From: Flavobacterium sp. UGB4466
GTDB taxonomy: Bacteria; Bacteroidota; Bacteroidia; Flavobacteriales; Flavobacteriaceae
Direction: 5' to 3'
Length of the DNA: 64,000 nt
Assembly (NCBI RefSeq): GCF_903469665.1
Contig: NZ_CAGKLC010000002.1
Span: forward strand, 62,001-126,000
Part shown: piece by piece, positions 9,246-18,572 of the stretch
Layout of the letters: each line of letters starts with the position of its first letter
Numbering within the stretch: the stretch's first letter is position 1
Notes under the pieces: generated by a model
The model's input: the letters and a program-made list of their open reading frames with translations, nothing else
Databases searched by the model: none
Told to the model about the DNA's origin: nothing
Position numbers and translations under genes: made by a program

Positions 9246-9737
9246 AAGTATATATTTTGATAAATTATAAAACGCTTCCACAAATTTAGAAATTAAAATC
9301 GAAATAATATACTATGCATGCATAATATTTTTTAAAAACTATTACGTTTTCGCAGATTATGGAATAAGGAAAGCCGTTCGTCGTTATTGAATAGTGATAA
9401 TGCATTGATGTTTCCTGATTCTTAGGGATTTTGTAAAACAGGGGTTGCTCGAACTGTTAAATTTGTTGTGGATTATACTATAATTTCGATTGTTACGTTA
9501 GTTAGTAGGAATTTTACTGAAGTGAAGTCTGACATTAGAGAGGGAAGTTGGGCTGAAAAAAAGTTTTTAAGTGAAAAAACGTTAATTACATCGATTTCGT
9601 AATTATCACAATAAATTTGAAAAAGTTAAAAGCGCAGGAGAGACGGAAGTTCGTGTGATTTTAAATTCAATTTATGCTTTTAAGTGATTTAAAATATTTA
9701 TTTTTGCTCTTCAGAAAATTCAACATACAATATAAAT
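9246..9737. other. Divergent intergenic region etfB / pdhB
   Basis: Very AT-rich region of 492 nt with no ORF of note. It contains the palindrome ATGCATGCAT near 9314 and must hold promoters for both divergent genes, but I could not assign convincing boxes. Confidence 0.4.
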
Positions 9738-10715
9738 ATGAGAACAATACAATTTAGAGAGGCCATTTGTGAAGCGATGAGCGAAGAAATGCGTCACGAT
9801 GAATCCATATATTTAATGGGCGAAGAAGTTGCAGAATACAACGGAGCTTACAAAGCTTCAAAAGGAATGCTTGCTGAGTTTGGTGAAAAAAGAGTAATCG
9901 ATACTCCAATTGCTGAGCTTGGTTTTACAGGAATTGCAGTAGGATCAGCAATGAATGGCTGTCGTCCTATTGTTGAGTATATGACTTTCAACTTTTGTTT
10001 AGTAGGTATTGATCAAATTATAAATAATGCTGCTAAAATGCGTCAAATGACAGGTGGACAATTTAATGTGCCTATCGTTTTTCGTGGACCAACTGCTTCT
10101 GCAGGTCAATTAGGAGCAACTCACTCTCAAGCTTTAGAAAACTGGTTTGCTAATACTCCGGGACTTAAAGTGGTTGTGCCTTCAACTCCTTATGATGCAA
10201 AAGGACTTTTAAAATCTGCTATTCGTGATAATGACCCAGTAATTTTTATGGAATCTGAGCAAATGTATGGCGACAAAGGTGAGGTGCCGGACGGAGAATA
10301 TACAATTCCATTAGGAGTTGCCGATATTAAACGTGAAGGAAAAGACGTTACAATTGTTTCTTTTGGTAAAATTATCAAAGAAGCTTTTATCGCTGCTGAT
10401 GAATTGGCTAAAGAAGGAATCTCTTGTGAGATTATCGATTTAAGAACAGTTCGTCCAATGGATAAAGAAACTATTCTTGCTTCTGTAAGAAAAACAAACC
10501 GTTTAGTAGTTTTAGAAGAGGCTTGGCCATTTGCAAGTATTTCATCTGAGATTACTTATATCGTTCAGGAACAAGCATTCGATTTTCTTGATGCGCCAAT
10601 TCAGCGTATTACGACTGCCGATGCACCTGCACCATATTCTCCTGTTTTACTAAAAGATTGGTTGCCAAATGCTGGTGATGTAGTAAAAGCAGTAAAGAAA
10701 GTAATGTACAAATAG
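9738..10715 (+). CDS. pdhB: Pyruvate dehydrogenase E1 component, beta subunit
   Basis: Forms the E1 heterotetramer with an alpha subunit encoded elsewhere and decarboxylates pyruvate using thiamine diphosphate. It is 325 aa, normal for E1 beta. Evidence includes the N terminus REAICEAMSEEMRHDESIYL, the ThDP-contact region IAELGFTGIAVGSAMNG, FRGPTASAGQLGATHSQ, and the C-terminal transketolase domain (CEIIDLRTVRPMDKETILAS). A branched-chain 2-oxoacid E1 beta is the main alternative, but GEEVAEYNGAYKASKGM near residue 28 is typical of PdhB. It is monocistronic, ending in a hairpin terminator. Confidence 0.93.
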   Translation: MRTIQFREAICEAMSEEMRHDESIYLMGEEVAEYNGAYKASKGMLAEFGEKRVIDTPIAELGFTGIAVGSAMNGCRPIVEYMTFNFCLVGIDQIINNAAKMRQMTGGQFNVPIVFRGPTASAGQLGATHSQALENWFANTPGLKVVVPSTPYDAKGLLKSAIRDNDPVIFMESEQMYGDKGEVPDGEYTIPLGVADIKREGKDVTIVSFGKIIKEAFIAADELAKEGISCEIIDLRTVRPMDKETILASVRKTNRLVVLEEAWPFASISSEITYIVQEQAFDFLDAPIQRITTADAPAPYSPVLLKDWLPNAGDVVKAVKKVMYK

Positions 10716-10734
10716 TAAATTAAACGATACTTAT

Positions 10735-10774
10735 AAAACTTCATCAGTCATGTTAATTGATGAAGTTTTTTTTT
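10735..10774 (+). terminator. pdhB terminator
   Basis: Stem AAAACTTCATCA / TGATGAAGTTTT followed by nine T's. It ends 9 nt before the next start codon. Confidence 0.85.
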
Positions 10775-10782
10775 GCAGGATT

Positions 10783-13284
10783 ATGAAAAGAATAATTTTA
10801 CTCAGCTTATTTTTTGTACTCGCACTAGTGGGTGGCGTTGCTGCACAAACTAAAGTGAGTGGAATTGTTTTAGACAAATCGAATCAGCCGATTCCGTTTG
10901 CCAATGTTGTTTTTAAAGGATCGAATACGGGAATTGTTTCGAATGAAGACGGACGTTTTTATCTCGAATCGCCTAATACTTACACGACCTTATTAGTAAG
11001 TTCGGCAGGATTTTCAGATCGGGAGGTTACGCTGGAAAAAGCCGTAAACTATGACTTTAAGATCGTTTTAAGCGAAGCTGAAGCACTGAATGAAGTCGTT
11101 ATTTTTACCGGAAAAACCTCTAAGAAAAACAATCCTGCGCTGGATATTCTGAGAAAAATCTGGGAACGTAAACGCAAGAACGGACTGTACCAATTCAGTC
11201 AGTATCAAATGCAGAAGTATGAAAAAGTCGAGTTTGATATGAACACGATTGATAGTGCTTTTATGAAGAATAAACTCTTCAAAGGAATGGAGTTTGTGTT
11301 CCAGCATGTTGATACATCAGAAGTTACCGGGAAAACGTATCTGCCAATTTTTATTAGTGAATCTCTTTATGATGTGTACGGAGATAATAAATTAAAGAAA
11401 ACAAAGGAGAATCTGACCGGAAATAAAACTTCAGGGTTTAATGGTAATCAGCAGATTTTGTCTTTTGTAAAAGATCTGTACTCCGATTATAATATTTACG
11501 ACAATCACCTTAAATTTTTCGATAAGAGCTTTACAAGTCCGCTTTCCAGAACCGGAATTGACGTCTACAATTATGTTTTAAAAGACAGTGCATATGTCGA
11601 TAAAAAATGGTGTTATAATATCGTTTTTTATCCAAGACGTAAAAATGAACTGACTTTTAAAGGGGATTTTTGGGTAAATGATACCACTTTTGCGATCAAA
11701 AAAATTAATATGGCCGTTACTAAAAGTGCCAATATTAACTGGGTAAAAGACATTTATATCGAACAGGAATTTGAGGTTGAGAATGATTCTGTATTTCTTC
11801 TGACCCGTGATTATATGATGTCTGATTTTGCTTTGAACAAAAAGGAAAAATCAAAAGGGGTTTACGGAAAGCGAACCACATTATATAAAGATCATAAATT
11901 CAATCTTCAGAAACCGGAAAGTTTTTATAAGCAGGAAGTTAATTTTATTGATAATTCTGTCTATACGAAATCGGATGAGTTTTGGAATGAAAACCGTTTT
12001 GAAAAACTCAATAAGGATGAGGCGGGTATTTATAAAATGCTCGACACGTTGCAAACTGTCAAAAGATTCAAGCAACTCTATAGCTTAGTTTCTATTCTGG
12101 GAAGTGGTTATGTTGAGTTTAAGAATTTCGATTTTGGACCTATCTTTTCAACATTCGGTTATAATGAAGTTGAAGGATTGCGATTGCGTGCAGGAGGAAG
12201 GACATATTTTGGACCGAACGACCCTTGGCGTATACAAGCCTATACAGCATATGGTTTTGACGATAATAAATTCAAATACGGAGTTTCCGGAAAATGGATG
12301 GTGGACAAGAAAAACCGTGTCATTATCTCTGGAGGAAACAGGCGCGATATCGAACAAATTGGTGCAAGTTTAACGACTACCAATGATATTTTAGGACGAA
12401 GTTTTGCTTCTTCCGCCTTATTTACCACAGGAAGTAATGGAAAATTGACGAACATAAATCTGAGCAATGTTTCCCTTGAAATGGAGCCTCTTAAGAATTT
12501 TGTTGTTCAGGCTGGAGTTTCCTATAGAACTTTAGAATCGGCTTCTCCTACTTTTAGTTTAGACTATTATACTACTTTGCCAACAGCGGCAAATCCGGCT
12601 GGTGTAATAGCCAATAAGGTAACACAGTCAGAAGCGAACATTCAGTTTGAGTTTATGCCTAATCGTAAAACTATCGGTTTTGGAGTAGAGCGAAATATTG
12701 TTGACAGTCCTTTTAGTCATTTCTTTATTAATTTTAGCTATGGTTTAAAAGGGGTTTTAAACAGTGATTTTGCTTATCAAAAAGTTCAATTGTTTTATAA
12801 GCAGCCTATTATCATTGGCCCGTTAGGAAGATCCAATATTATCATTGAAACAGGAAAAACCTTTGGTACAATTCCGCTGGGATTAATGAGTGTAATACCC
12901 GGAAACCAGACTTATTTTACTATCGAGAACACATTCAGTAACTTAAATTTCTACGAGTTTGTAACCGATCAGTATACTACTTTACAATGGAATCATGATT
13001 TTGGAGGAAGGCTGTTTGCAAGAATTCCATTCATGAGAAAATTAAACTGGAGAGAATTTGTAGGAGTGAGAGCGGTACATGGAACCATTTCGGATGCCAA
13101 TCGTGCCATTAATGCTTCGGGCTTACCTTATAATGCACCCGAAAATGTGTATTGGGAATACAATGCCGGAATTGGAAATATATTCAAAGTATTTCGTCTT
13201 GACTTCTCCTGGAGAGGGAATTACCTCAATATGCCGGATGCAAGCAAATTTGCGATAAAAGGTTCATTTGGTTTTTATTTTTAG
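10783..13284 (+). CDS. DUF5686 outer-membrane protein with carboxypeptidase-like regulatory domain
   Basis: An 833-aa protein starting at the ATG at 10783; the open frame begins earlier, but only this start gives a signal peptide (MKRIILLSLFFVLALVGGVA, cleaved near AAQ). Residues 23-105 form a CarboxypepD_reg-like beta sandwich (VSGIVLDKSNQPIPFANVVF), as at the N terminus of SusC-type receptors. The rest matches the DUF5686 family and is probably a membrane barrel, with many alternating aromatic strands and a final aromatic residue (SFGFYF). No TonB plug domain is seen. The function is unknown; the family is widespread in Bacteroidota. Confidence 0.82.
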   Translation: MKRIILLSLFFVLALVGGVAAQTKVSGIVLDKSNQPIPFANVVFKGSNTGIVSNEDGRFYLESPNTYTTLLVSSAGFSDREVTLEKAVNYDFKIVLSEAEALNEVVIFTGKTSKKNNPALDILRKIWERKRKNGLYQFSQYQMQKYEKVEFDMNTIDSAFMKNKLFKGMEFVFQHVDTSEVTGKTYLPIFISESLYDVYGDNKLKKTKENLTGNKTSGFNGNQQILSFVKDLYSDYNIYDNHLKFFDKSFTSPLSRTGIDVYNYVLKDSAYVDKKWCYNIVFYPRRKNELTFKGDFWVNDTTFAIKKINMAVTKSANINWVKDIYIEQEFEVENDSVFLLTRDYMMSDFALNKKEKSKGVYGKRTTLYKDHKFNLQKPESFYKQEVNFIDNSVYTKSDEFWNENRFEKLNKDEAGIYKMLDTLQTVKRFKQLYSLVSILGSGYVEFKNFDFGPIFSTFGYNEVEGLRLRAGGRTYFGPNDPWRIQAYTAYGFDDNKFKYGVSGKWMVDKKNRVIISGGNRRDIEQIGASLTTTNDILGRSFASSALFTTGSNGKLTNINLSNVSLEMEPLKNFVVQAGVSYRTLESASPTFSLDYYTTLPTAANPAGVIANKVTQSEANIQFEFMPNRKTIGFGVERNIVDSPFSHFFINFSYGLKGVLNSDFAYQKVQLFYKQPIIIGPLGRSNIIIETGKTFGTIPLGLMSVIPGNQTYFTIENTFSNLNFYEFVTDQYTTLQWNHDFGGRLFARIPFMRKLNWREFVGVRAVHGTISDANRAINASGLPYNAPENVYWEYNAGIGNIFKVFRLDFSWRGNYLNMPDASKFAIKGSFGFYF

Positions 13285-13318
13285 ATAAATTGTCAGATTT
13301 TTTCTTAATTTAGTTTCT

Positions 13319-14371
13319 ATGAGTATAACTATAGAAAGTAAGAATCTAAATTGGACAAATAATCTTAGAGTTTTAGCCACCATCAGCGTGATCGTAGTGC
13401 ATGTAGCCTGTGATATTCTCTATCAGTACGGTCATATATCCAATTTTACCTGGTGGACAGGTAATGTTTACGACGGTCTTGTCCGTTTTTGTGTACCGGT
13501 TTTTTTGATGCTTACCGGAGCATTAATGCTGAACAAAAAATACGAACTGAATGATTTTCTGAGAAAAAAGTTCTCGAGAATTATTTTACCTTTCTTATTC
13601 TGGAGTCTTTTTTATGTTCTGTTAACGGTCAGAAGCGAATTTTTGTTAGAATCTGAAAAAGCATTTGTCGATATTTTTAAGCGTGCCTTTACACTTATTA
13701 TCGGAGGGAGTTCCTTTCATTTATGGTATATTTATATGGTTATTGGGATTTATCTTTTTATCCCGATTCTCAGCAAGTGGATTCAGAATGCCAATGAAAA
13801 AGAGATATTGTATTTTCTGGCCATTTGGATTTTTGCTCTAATGATCAATCAGCCTATTTTTTCTAAGTTCAGAATCAATGTGGACCTGACCTATTTTACA
13901 GGTTTTTTAGGCTATCTGGTTTTGGGCTATTATTTGTCGGTCAAGTCATTTCAATACGATGCCCGAAGACTCAAACAGATTTCTGTACTCTTGCTTTCTT
14001 TTGGAGCCATTATCACCATTTTCGGGACTTATTTTCTGTCGATAGCAGAAGATTGTTTTAATGAATATTTCTATGGCTATCTGACTTTTAATGTGATGCT
14101 GGTCTCTATTGGATTGTTTATTTTCTTTAAAAATTCACAAATTACAAATCCGGTACTGGTACGGGTGATTGGTTTTATCAATAAATATAGTTACGGTATT
14201 TATCTGGTTCATATTTTGGTTTTGCGGTTTCTGGTGTCTTCAGGAATCGATTATGATTTTATAAATCCGGTTTTGGCTATTCCTATTACAACGTTATTGT
14301 GTTTGTTCCTTTCTTCTGTTATTATTTATGCGGTGAATAAACTTCCTTACGGGCAATACATTTCAGGGTAA
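13319..14371 (+). CDS. Acyltransferase family 3 membrane protein
   Basis: A 350-aa polytopic membrane protein of the acyltransferase 3 (OafA/NodX) family, with about ten hydrophobic segments. The N terminus has the family hallmarks: NLRVLATISVIVVHVACD, with catalytic-type Arg and His, then RFCVPVFLMLTGALML and RIILPFLFWSLFYVLL. The C-terminal INKYSYGIYLVHILVLRFL is also characteristic. Such enzymes O-acylate cell-surface sugars; the acceptor is unknown. It starts 34 nt after the DUF5686 gene and may share its transcript. Confidence 0.88.
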   Translation: MSITIESKNLNWTNNLRVLATISVIVVHVACDILYQYGHISNFTWWTGNVYDGLVRFCVPVFLMLTGALMLNKKYELNDFLRKKFSRIILPFLFWSLFYVLLTVRSEFLLESEKAFVDIFKRAFTLIIGGSSFHLWYIYMVIGIYLFIPILSKWIQNANEKEILYFLAIWIFALMINQPIFSKFRINVDLTYFTGFLGYLVLGYYLSVKSFQYDARRLKQISVLLLSFGAIITIFGTYFLSIAEDCFNEYFYGYLTFNVMLVSIGLFIFFKNSQITNPVLVRVIGFINKYSYGIYLVHILVLRFLVSSGIDYDFINPVLAIPITTLLCLFLSSVIIYAVNKLPYGQYISG

Positions 14372-14418
14372 TGATTCCCGTAATTTTGTTTAATTTTGAG
14401 TATTCTTAAAACAAAGTT

Positions 14419-15018
14419 ATGCAGGAAGCTATCGATTTTCTATCTGCCAGAAACCCTGTCTTTCTGGAAATTATCGACAAATACGGATTGCCACCAATTC
14501 CAAAACGCCCGCAAGGTTTTGAGACTCTGGTATTGCTTATTTTAGAGCAGCAGGTTTCGATAGATTCCGCAAAAGCTACGTTTTTAAAGATAAAGGCTTA
14601 TAGGGCCTGTAGCCCTGAAAATATGGTGGAGTTATCGGATGAAGAGTTTCGGAATTTAGGAGTGAGCCGTCAAAAGACGAAATACATTAAGATATTGGCA
14701 GAAGCCGTTTTGAGTAAAGAACTGGACATCGAAAGTCTGGCTACAAAATCGGCAAAAGAAGTTCGTGAAGAGCTTATTAAACTGAAAGGAATCGGAAACT
14801 GGACGATTGATATTTATCTGATGTTCTGTCTTCAGGAACCCGATTTGATTCCGTTGGGAGATATTGCAGTTGTCAACACCATTAAAGAATTATTGAATAT
14901 TCACGACAAAAAGGAAATGGAAATTCACGCGGAACAATGGAGTCCGTATCGGTCTTATGCCACCTATTTACTTTGGCATTATTATCTAAACAAAAGAAAT
15001 AGAAAGATTACGTATTAA
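14419..15018 (+). CDS. DNA-3-methyladenine glycosylase II-like (AlkA/HhH-GPD)
   Basis: Base-excision repair glycosylase, 199 aa. The HhH-GPD core is evident: EQQVSIDSAKATFLKIKA, the helix-hairpin-helix ELIKLKGIGNWTIDIYLMFC, then the catalytic aspartate in LIPLGDIAVVNTIKEL (the GD motif). It lacks the N-terminal domain of E. coli AlkA, giving the shorter form common in Bacteroidota. The 47-nt spacing suggests it follows the acyltransferase. Substrate range (3-methyladenine versus other alkylated bases) cannot be read. Confidence 0.88.
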   Translation: MQEAIDFLSARNPVFLEIIDKYGLPPIPKRPQGFETLVLLILEQQVSIDSAKATFLKIKAYRACSPENMVELSDEEFRNLGVSRQKTKYIKILAEAVLSKELDIESLATKSAKEVREELIKLKGIGNWTIDIYLMFCLQEPDLIPLGDIAVVNTIKELLNIHDKKEMEIHAEQWSPYRSYATYLLWHYYLNKRNRKITY

Positions 15019-15128
15019 CTCCCTGTTTTTTAAAAGAAAAGTGAGGAGATAAATGCAGTTTTTTATTGTAAAAAGGGATTCTTTAGTTACTTTTGCAGTC
15101 GAAATTATAGAAATAATAAAAAACAAAA

Positions 15129-15659
15129 ATGACCGCAGACAAACTAACAACTTTCGATGTGTTAATCGAAATACCAAGAGGAAGCAGAAATAAATACGAG
15201 TACGATTTTGAAATTAAAAGAATGCGTTTCGACAGAATGTTATTCTCTTCAATGATGTACCCGGCTGATTACGGATTTATTCCGGAAACTTTAGCTCTTG
15301 ATGGTGATCCTCTTGATGTATTGGTTTTAGTAAACGAACCAACTTTCCCTGGATGTGTTATGGAAGTAAAACCAATTGGTGTTTTCCATATGGCAGATGA
15401 TAAAGGACCAGACGAAAAAATTATTTGTGTACCAGTTTCTGACCCAATCTGGAATTCATTAAATGATCTTTCCGATATCAACGGACACTTAGTAAAAGAA
15501 ATCGAGCACTTCTTTCAGGTATACAAAGATCTTGAAAACAAAAAAGTGGATGTAGAAGGATGGGGAGACGTAAACGAAGCTTATGCTATTATTGCAGAGT
15601 GTACAAAACGTTTTGATGATATTGAAAACAAACCGGAAGGATTATTTAGCATTAAATAA
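15129..15659 (+). CDS. ppa: Inorganic pyrophosphatase (soluble, family I)
   Basis: Hydrolyses pyrophosphate in the cytoplasm. At 176 aa it is the standard bacterial size. Family I motifs: EIPRGSRNKYEYD, YPADYGFIPETLALDGDPLDVLVL (positions about 43-66, including the DGDPLDV metal-binding signature) and DDKGPDEKIICVP. It has its own terminator and is followed immediately by the membrane pyrophosphatase gene hppA, so the cell has two pyrophosphatases encoded side by side. Confidence 0.97.
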   Translation: MTADKLTTFDVLIEIPRGSRNKYEYDFEIKRMRFDRMLFSSMMYPADYGFIPETLALDGDPLDVLVLVNEPTFPGCVMEVKPIGVFHMADDKGPDEKIICVPVSDPIWNSLNDLSDINGHLVKEIEHFFQVYKDLENKKVDVEGWGDVNEAYAIIAECTKRFDDIENKPEGLFSIK

Positions 15660-15680
15660 TTTATAAGCCGCCCAATTATA

Positions 15681-15717
15681 AAAAAAGCAATACTACCGTC
15701 AGGAGTATTGCTTTTTT
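15681..15717 (+). terminator. ppa terminator
   Basis: Stem AAAAGCAATACT / AGTATTGCTTTT with a T tract, in the 120-nt gap before hppA. Confidence 0.85.
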
Positions 15718-15781
15718 GTTTAAATTCGTTTGAGTTAGTTTATTGACTTTTAACTATTAACCAAAAAACCATTACTAGATT

Positions 15782-18334
15782 ATGAATGCATTTATGATTT
15801 ATTTGCCAATCGTTATGGCAATTTTAGGATTACTTTTCATGGGAATAAAAAGGGCTTGGGTTTTAAAACAAGATGCGGGCGACGGAAAAATGAAAGAGAT
15901 TTCAGATCACATTTACGAGGGAGCCCTCGCCTTTTTAAAAGCAGAATATAAATTATTGACCATTTTTGTAATTATTGCCAGTATTGCATTGGCCGGAATT
16001 ACTTTTATTCCGGGAGTTAAAACGCATTTATTAATAGTAGTCGCTTTTATATTTGGAGCCTTATTTTCGGCTTATGCCGGTAATATCGGGATGAAAATAG
16101 CAACAAAAACAAATGTTAGAACCACGCAGGCTGCCCGTACGAGTTTACCGCAGGCTTTGAAAGTTTCGTTTGGCGGAGGAACCGTAATGGGACTTGGTGT
16201 TGCAGGTTTAGCCGTGTTAGGACTTACAGGTTTCTTTATTATCTTCTTTAATATATTATCAGGTGGCGTATGGAAAGATACCGAAACGATGACTATTGTT
16301 CTGGAAACACTGGCAGGTTTTTCACTTGGTGCCGAATCTATTGCTTTGTTTGCGAGAGTAGGTGGAGGAATTTACACCAAAGCTGCCGATGTGGGCGCTG
16401 ATTTAGTGGGTAAAGTAGAAGCCGGAATTCCGGAAGATGACCCTCGTAATCCGGCTACAATTGCCGATAACGTAGGAGATAACGTAGGAGATGTTGCCGG
16501 TATGGGAGCCGATTTGTTTGGTTCGTATGTAGCGACAGTTCTGGCGGCAATGGTTTTAGGGAACTATGTGATTAAAGATATGGGAGGCAATATCGCGGAT
16601 GCTTTTGGAGGAATCGGACCAATTTTGCTTCCAATGGCTATTGCCGGTTTCGGAATTTTATTCTCGATTATCGGAACTACACTGGTAAAAATAACAGATG
16701 ATAATGCCAAAGAAGCGCAGGTACAAAAAGCATTAAATATAGGAAACTGGGTTTCTATTGTTCTTACAGCAATTGCCTGTTTCTTTTTAGTACAGCACAT
16801 GTTACCGGAAGTAATGACGATGGAATTCTTCGGAGAAGGATCGCAGCAGATATCTTCTATGCGAGTTTTCTATGCCACTTTGGTCGGTTTAGTAGTGGGT
16901 GGAGCAATTTCATCCGTTACGGAGTATTACACGGGATTAGGGACAAAACCGGTTTTGGCCATTGTACAAAAATCATCAACAGGCGCGGGAACAAATGTAA
17001 TTGCAGGTTTGGCAACCGGAATGATTTCGACTTTTCCAACCGTTTTATTGTTTGCGGTAGCAATCTGGATTTCCTATGCGTTAGCAGGATTTTACGGGGT
17101 AGCTTTGGCGGCTTCAGCAATGATGGCTACTACAGCCATGCAATTGGCGATCGATGCTTTTGGCCCAATCTCCGACAATGCAGGAGGAATAGCTGAAATG
17201 AGTGAATTGCCTAAAGAAGTACGAACCAGAACCGATATTTTAGATTCAGTAGGAAATACAACCGCTGCAACCGGAAAAGGTTTTGCTATTGCCTCAGCAG
17301 CTTTAACGTCTTTGGCATTATTTGCAGCTTATGTAACTTTTACCGGAATTGACGGAATCAATATTTTTAAAGCACCGGTTTTAGCCATGTTGTTTGTGGG
17401 GGGAATGATTCCTGTTGTTTTCTCGGCATTGGCGATGAATTCTGTTGGAAAAGCGGCGATGGATATGGTGTATGAAGTACGTCGACAGTTTAAAGAGATT
17501 CCGGGGATTATGGAAGGAACTGGAAAACCTGAATACGGTAAATGCGTTGAAATCTCAACGAAAGCCGCTTTACGCGAAATGATGCTGCCTGGGATTTTAA
17601 CGATTGGTTTCCCAATTGCAATTGTATTATTAGGTAAACTGGTTTATGCAGACAACAATCAGTTAATTGCTGAGATGTTAGGAGGATATATGGCGGGAGT
17701 GACGGTTTCCGGAGTACTTTGGGCAGTTTTTCAAAATAATGCCGGTGGTGCCTGGGATAATGCGAAAAAATCATTTGAAGCCGGAGTTTTAATCAATGGC
17801 GAAATGACGTACAAAGGATCGGATGCGCACAAAGCAGCGGTAACGGGAGATACCGTTGGAGATCCATTTAAAGACACATCAGGTCCTTCTATGAATATCT
17901 TGATTAAACTGACTTGTTTGATCGGTTTGGTAATTGCACCTATTTTAGGAGAAGGACATTCGTCTTCGGGAATGATGGAAAAAGGTTCCTGCTGCAAAAA
18001 AATGGAAATCCACGTTGCAGGAGATTCTAAATGTGGAGATTTCTCGAAGATGACTAAAGAAGAATGTGCCCAAATGTGCAAAGAAAAAGGATGTTCTGCC
18101 GAAGAAACAGCAAAATGTCTGGCGCATTATGATGCTAATGGAAAATACGTTCATCAAAAAACAGATCGTTTTGATACTACCCAATACAGTAAAAAAAGAG
18201 TAGAAGTAAACCTGTCTACGGTTAATGGTGTTACAGTGGGAACTGTAACCAAAACCGAAAACGGTAAAACCACTACAGAAGTTTTTGAAGGAACAGAAGC
18301 CGAAGTAAAAGCCAAAATTGAAGCTGTGAAATAA
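15782..18334 (+). CDS. hppA: Membrane-bound ion-pumping pyrophosphatase with Cys-rich C-terminal extension
   Basis: Couples pyrophosphate hydrolysis to transport of H+ or Na+ across the inner membrane. It has 850 aa; residues 1 to about 722 are the canonical polytopic enzyme with the catalytic signature DVGADLVGKVEAGIPEDDPR, NVGDNVGDVAGMGADLFGSY and a second acidic loop (FGPISDNAGGIAEMS). The motif GNTTAATGKGFA has Ala at the position that is Lys in K+-independent enzymes, so it should be K+-dependent, and Na+ pumping is possible. Residues about 723-850 are an extra tail with seven cysteines (GSCCKK, SKCGD, EECAQMCKEKGC, AKC) and then a small beta-rich segment. Most bacterial HppA proteins lack such a tail. 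Confidence 0.94.
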   Translation: MNAFMIYLPIVMAILGLLFMGIKRAWVLKQDAGDGKMKEISDHIYEGALAFLKAEYKLLTIFVIIASIALAGITFIPGVKTHLLIVVAFIFGALFSAYAGNIGMKIATKTNVRTTQAARTSLPQALKVSFGGGTVMGLGVAGLAVLGLTGFFIIFFNILSGGVWKDTETMTIVLETLAGFSLGAESIALFARVGGGIYTKAADVGADLVGKVEAGIPEDDPRNPATIADNVGDNVGDVAGMGADLFGSYVATVLAAMVLGNYVIKDMGGNIADAFGGIGPILLPMAIAGFGILFSIIGTTLVKITDDNAKEAQVQKALNIGNWVSIVLTAIACFFLVQHMLPEVMTMEFFGEGSQQISSMRVFYATLVGLVVGGAISSVTEYYTGLGTKPVLAIVQKSSTGAGTNVIAGLATGMISTFPTVLLFAVAIWISYALAGFYGVALAASAMMATTAMQLAIDAFGPISDNAGGIAEMSELPKEVRTRTDILDSVGNTTAATGKGFAIASAALTSLALFAAYVTFTGIDGINIFKAPVLAMLFVGGMIPVVFSALAMNSVGKAAMDMVYEVRRQFKEIPGIMEGTGKPEYGKCVEISTKAALREMMLPGILTIGFPIAIVLLGKLVYADNNQLIAEMLGGYMAGVTVSGVLWAVFQNNAGGAWDNAKKSFEAGVLINGEMTYKGSDAHKAAVTGDTVGDPFKDTSGPSMNILIKLTCLIGLVIAPILGEGHSSSGMMEKGSCCKKMEIHVAGDSKCGDFSKMTKEECAQMCKEKGCSAEETAKCLAHYDANGKYVHQKTDRFDTTQYSKKRVEVNLSTVNGVTVGTVTKTENGKTTTEVFEGTEAEVKAKIEAVK

Positions 18335-18340
18335 GTATAT

Positions 18341-18375
18341 TTATCCTAATAGTTTTTTAAAACCTGTTAGGATAA
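18341..18375 (+). terminator. Inverted repeat after hppA
   Basis: Arms TTATCCTAA and TTAGGATAA, 9 bp, with an AT-rich loop. No clear T tract follows, so termination is likely but not certain. Confidence 0.5.
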
Positions 18376-18378
18376 ATT

Positions 18379-18429
18379 AGGTTTCGGAATCGGATAATGT
18401 ATTTCTTCGTATTTTTCGATGAGTATTTC
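18379..18429 (-). pseudogene. Fragment of a second higA antitoxin gene
   Basis: Fifty-one nucleotides match the internal part of the intact higA at 18777-18827 at 43 of 51 positions, on the same strand. Translated, the remnant reads EILIEKYEEIHYPIPKPN against TLIEKYEQINYPIPEPD in HigA. Nothing else of the gene remains; the fragment is flanked by the hppA inverted repeat and palindromic repeats. It looks like debris from a former tandem or replaced toxin-antitoxin copy. Confidence 0.8.
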
Positions 18430-18438
18430 CGAAAAAAA

Positions 18439-18521
18439 GAGCCATCGGCTCGACCTATTTTGTAGAACCGGATTTTAATCCGGTTTCGAAATAAACACAC
18501 AAAACAAAGAACCGTAGGTTC
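18439..18521. repeat. Double-hairpin palindromic repeat (one full copy and a half copy)
   Basis: Hairpin 1 GAGCC-atc-GGCTC (18439-18451), spacer containing ATTTTGTAG, hairpin 2 AACCGGATTttAATCCGGTT (18466-18485). A half copy GAACC-gta-GGTTC is at 18509-18521. Same architecture as the repeats at 49730, 55956 and 59780. Confidence 0.75.
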
Positions 18522-18539
18522 GAAACATATAAATCCATA

Positions 18540-18571
18540 AAAAAATGCCTCTAAATATTTAGAGGCATTTT
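18540..18571. terminator. Terminator palindrome, left copy flanking HigBA
   Basis: Palindrome TGCCTCTAAA-TA-TTTAGAGGCA within A/T tracts, touching the end of higA. An identical 32-nt sequence is at 19357-19388. Confidence 0.85.
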
Positions 18572-18572
18572 T

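Noticed and set aside
9300-9737. Small ORFs or an RNA gene in the etfB/pdhB gap
   Set aside because: Only very short frames and AT-rich sequence; no convincing start, hairpin or conserved core.
10750-10782. Earlier in-frame ATG for the DUF5686 gene
   Set aside because: It lies inside the pdhB terminator and would place hydrophilic residues before the signal peptide; the ATG at 10783 gives a standard signal sequence.
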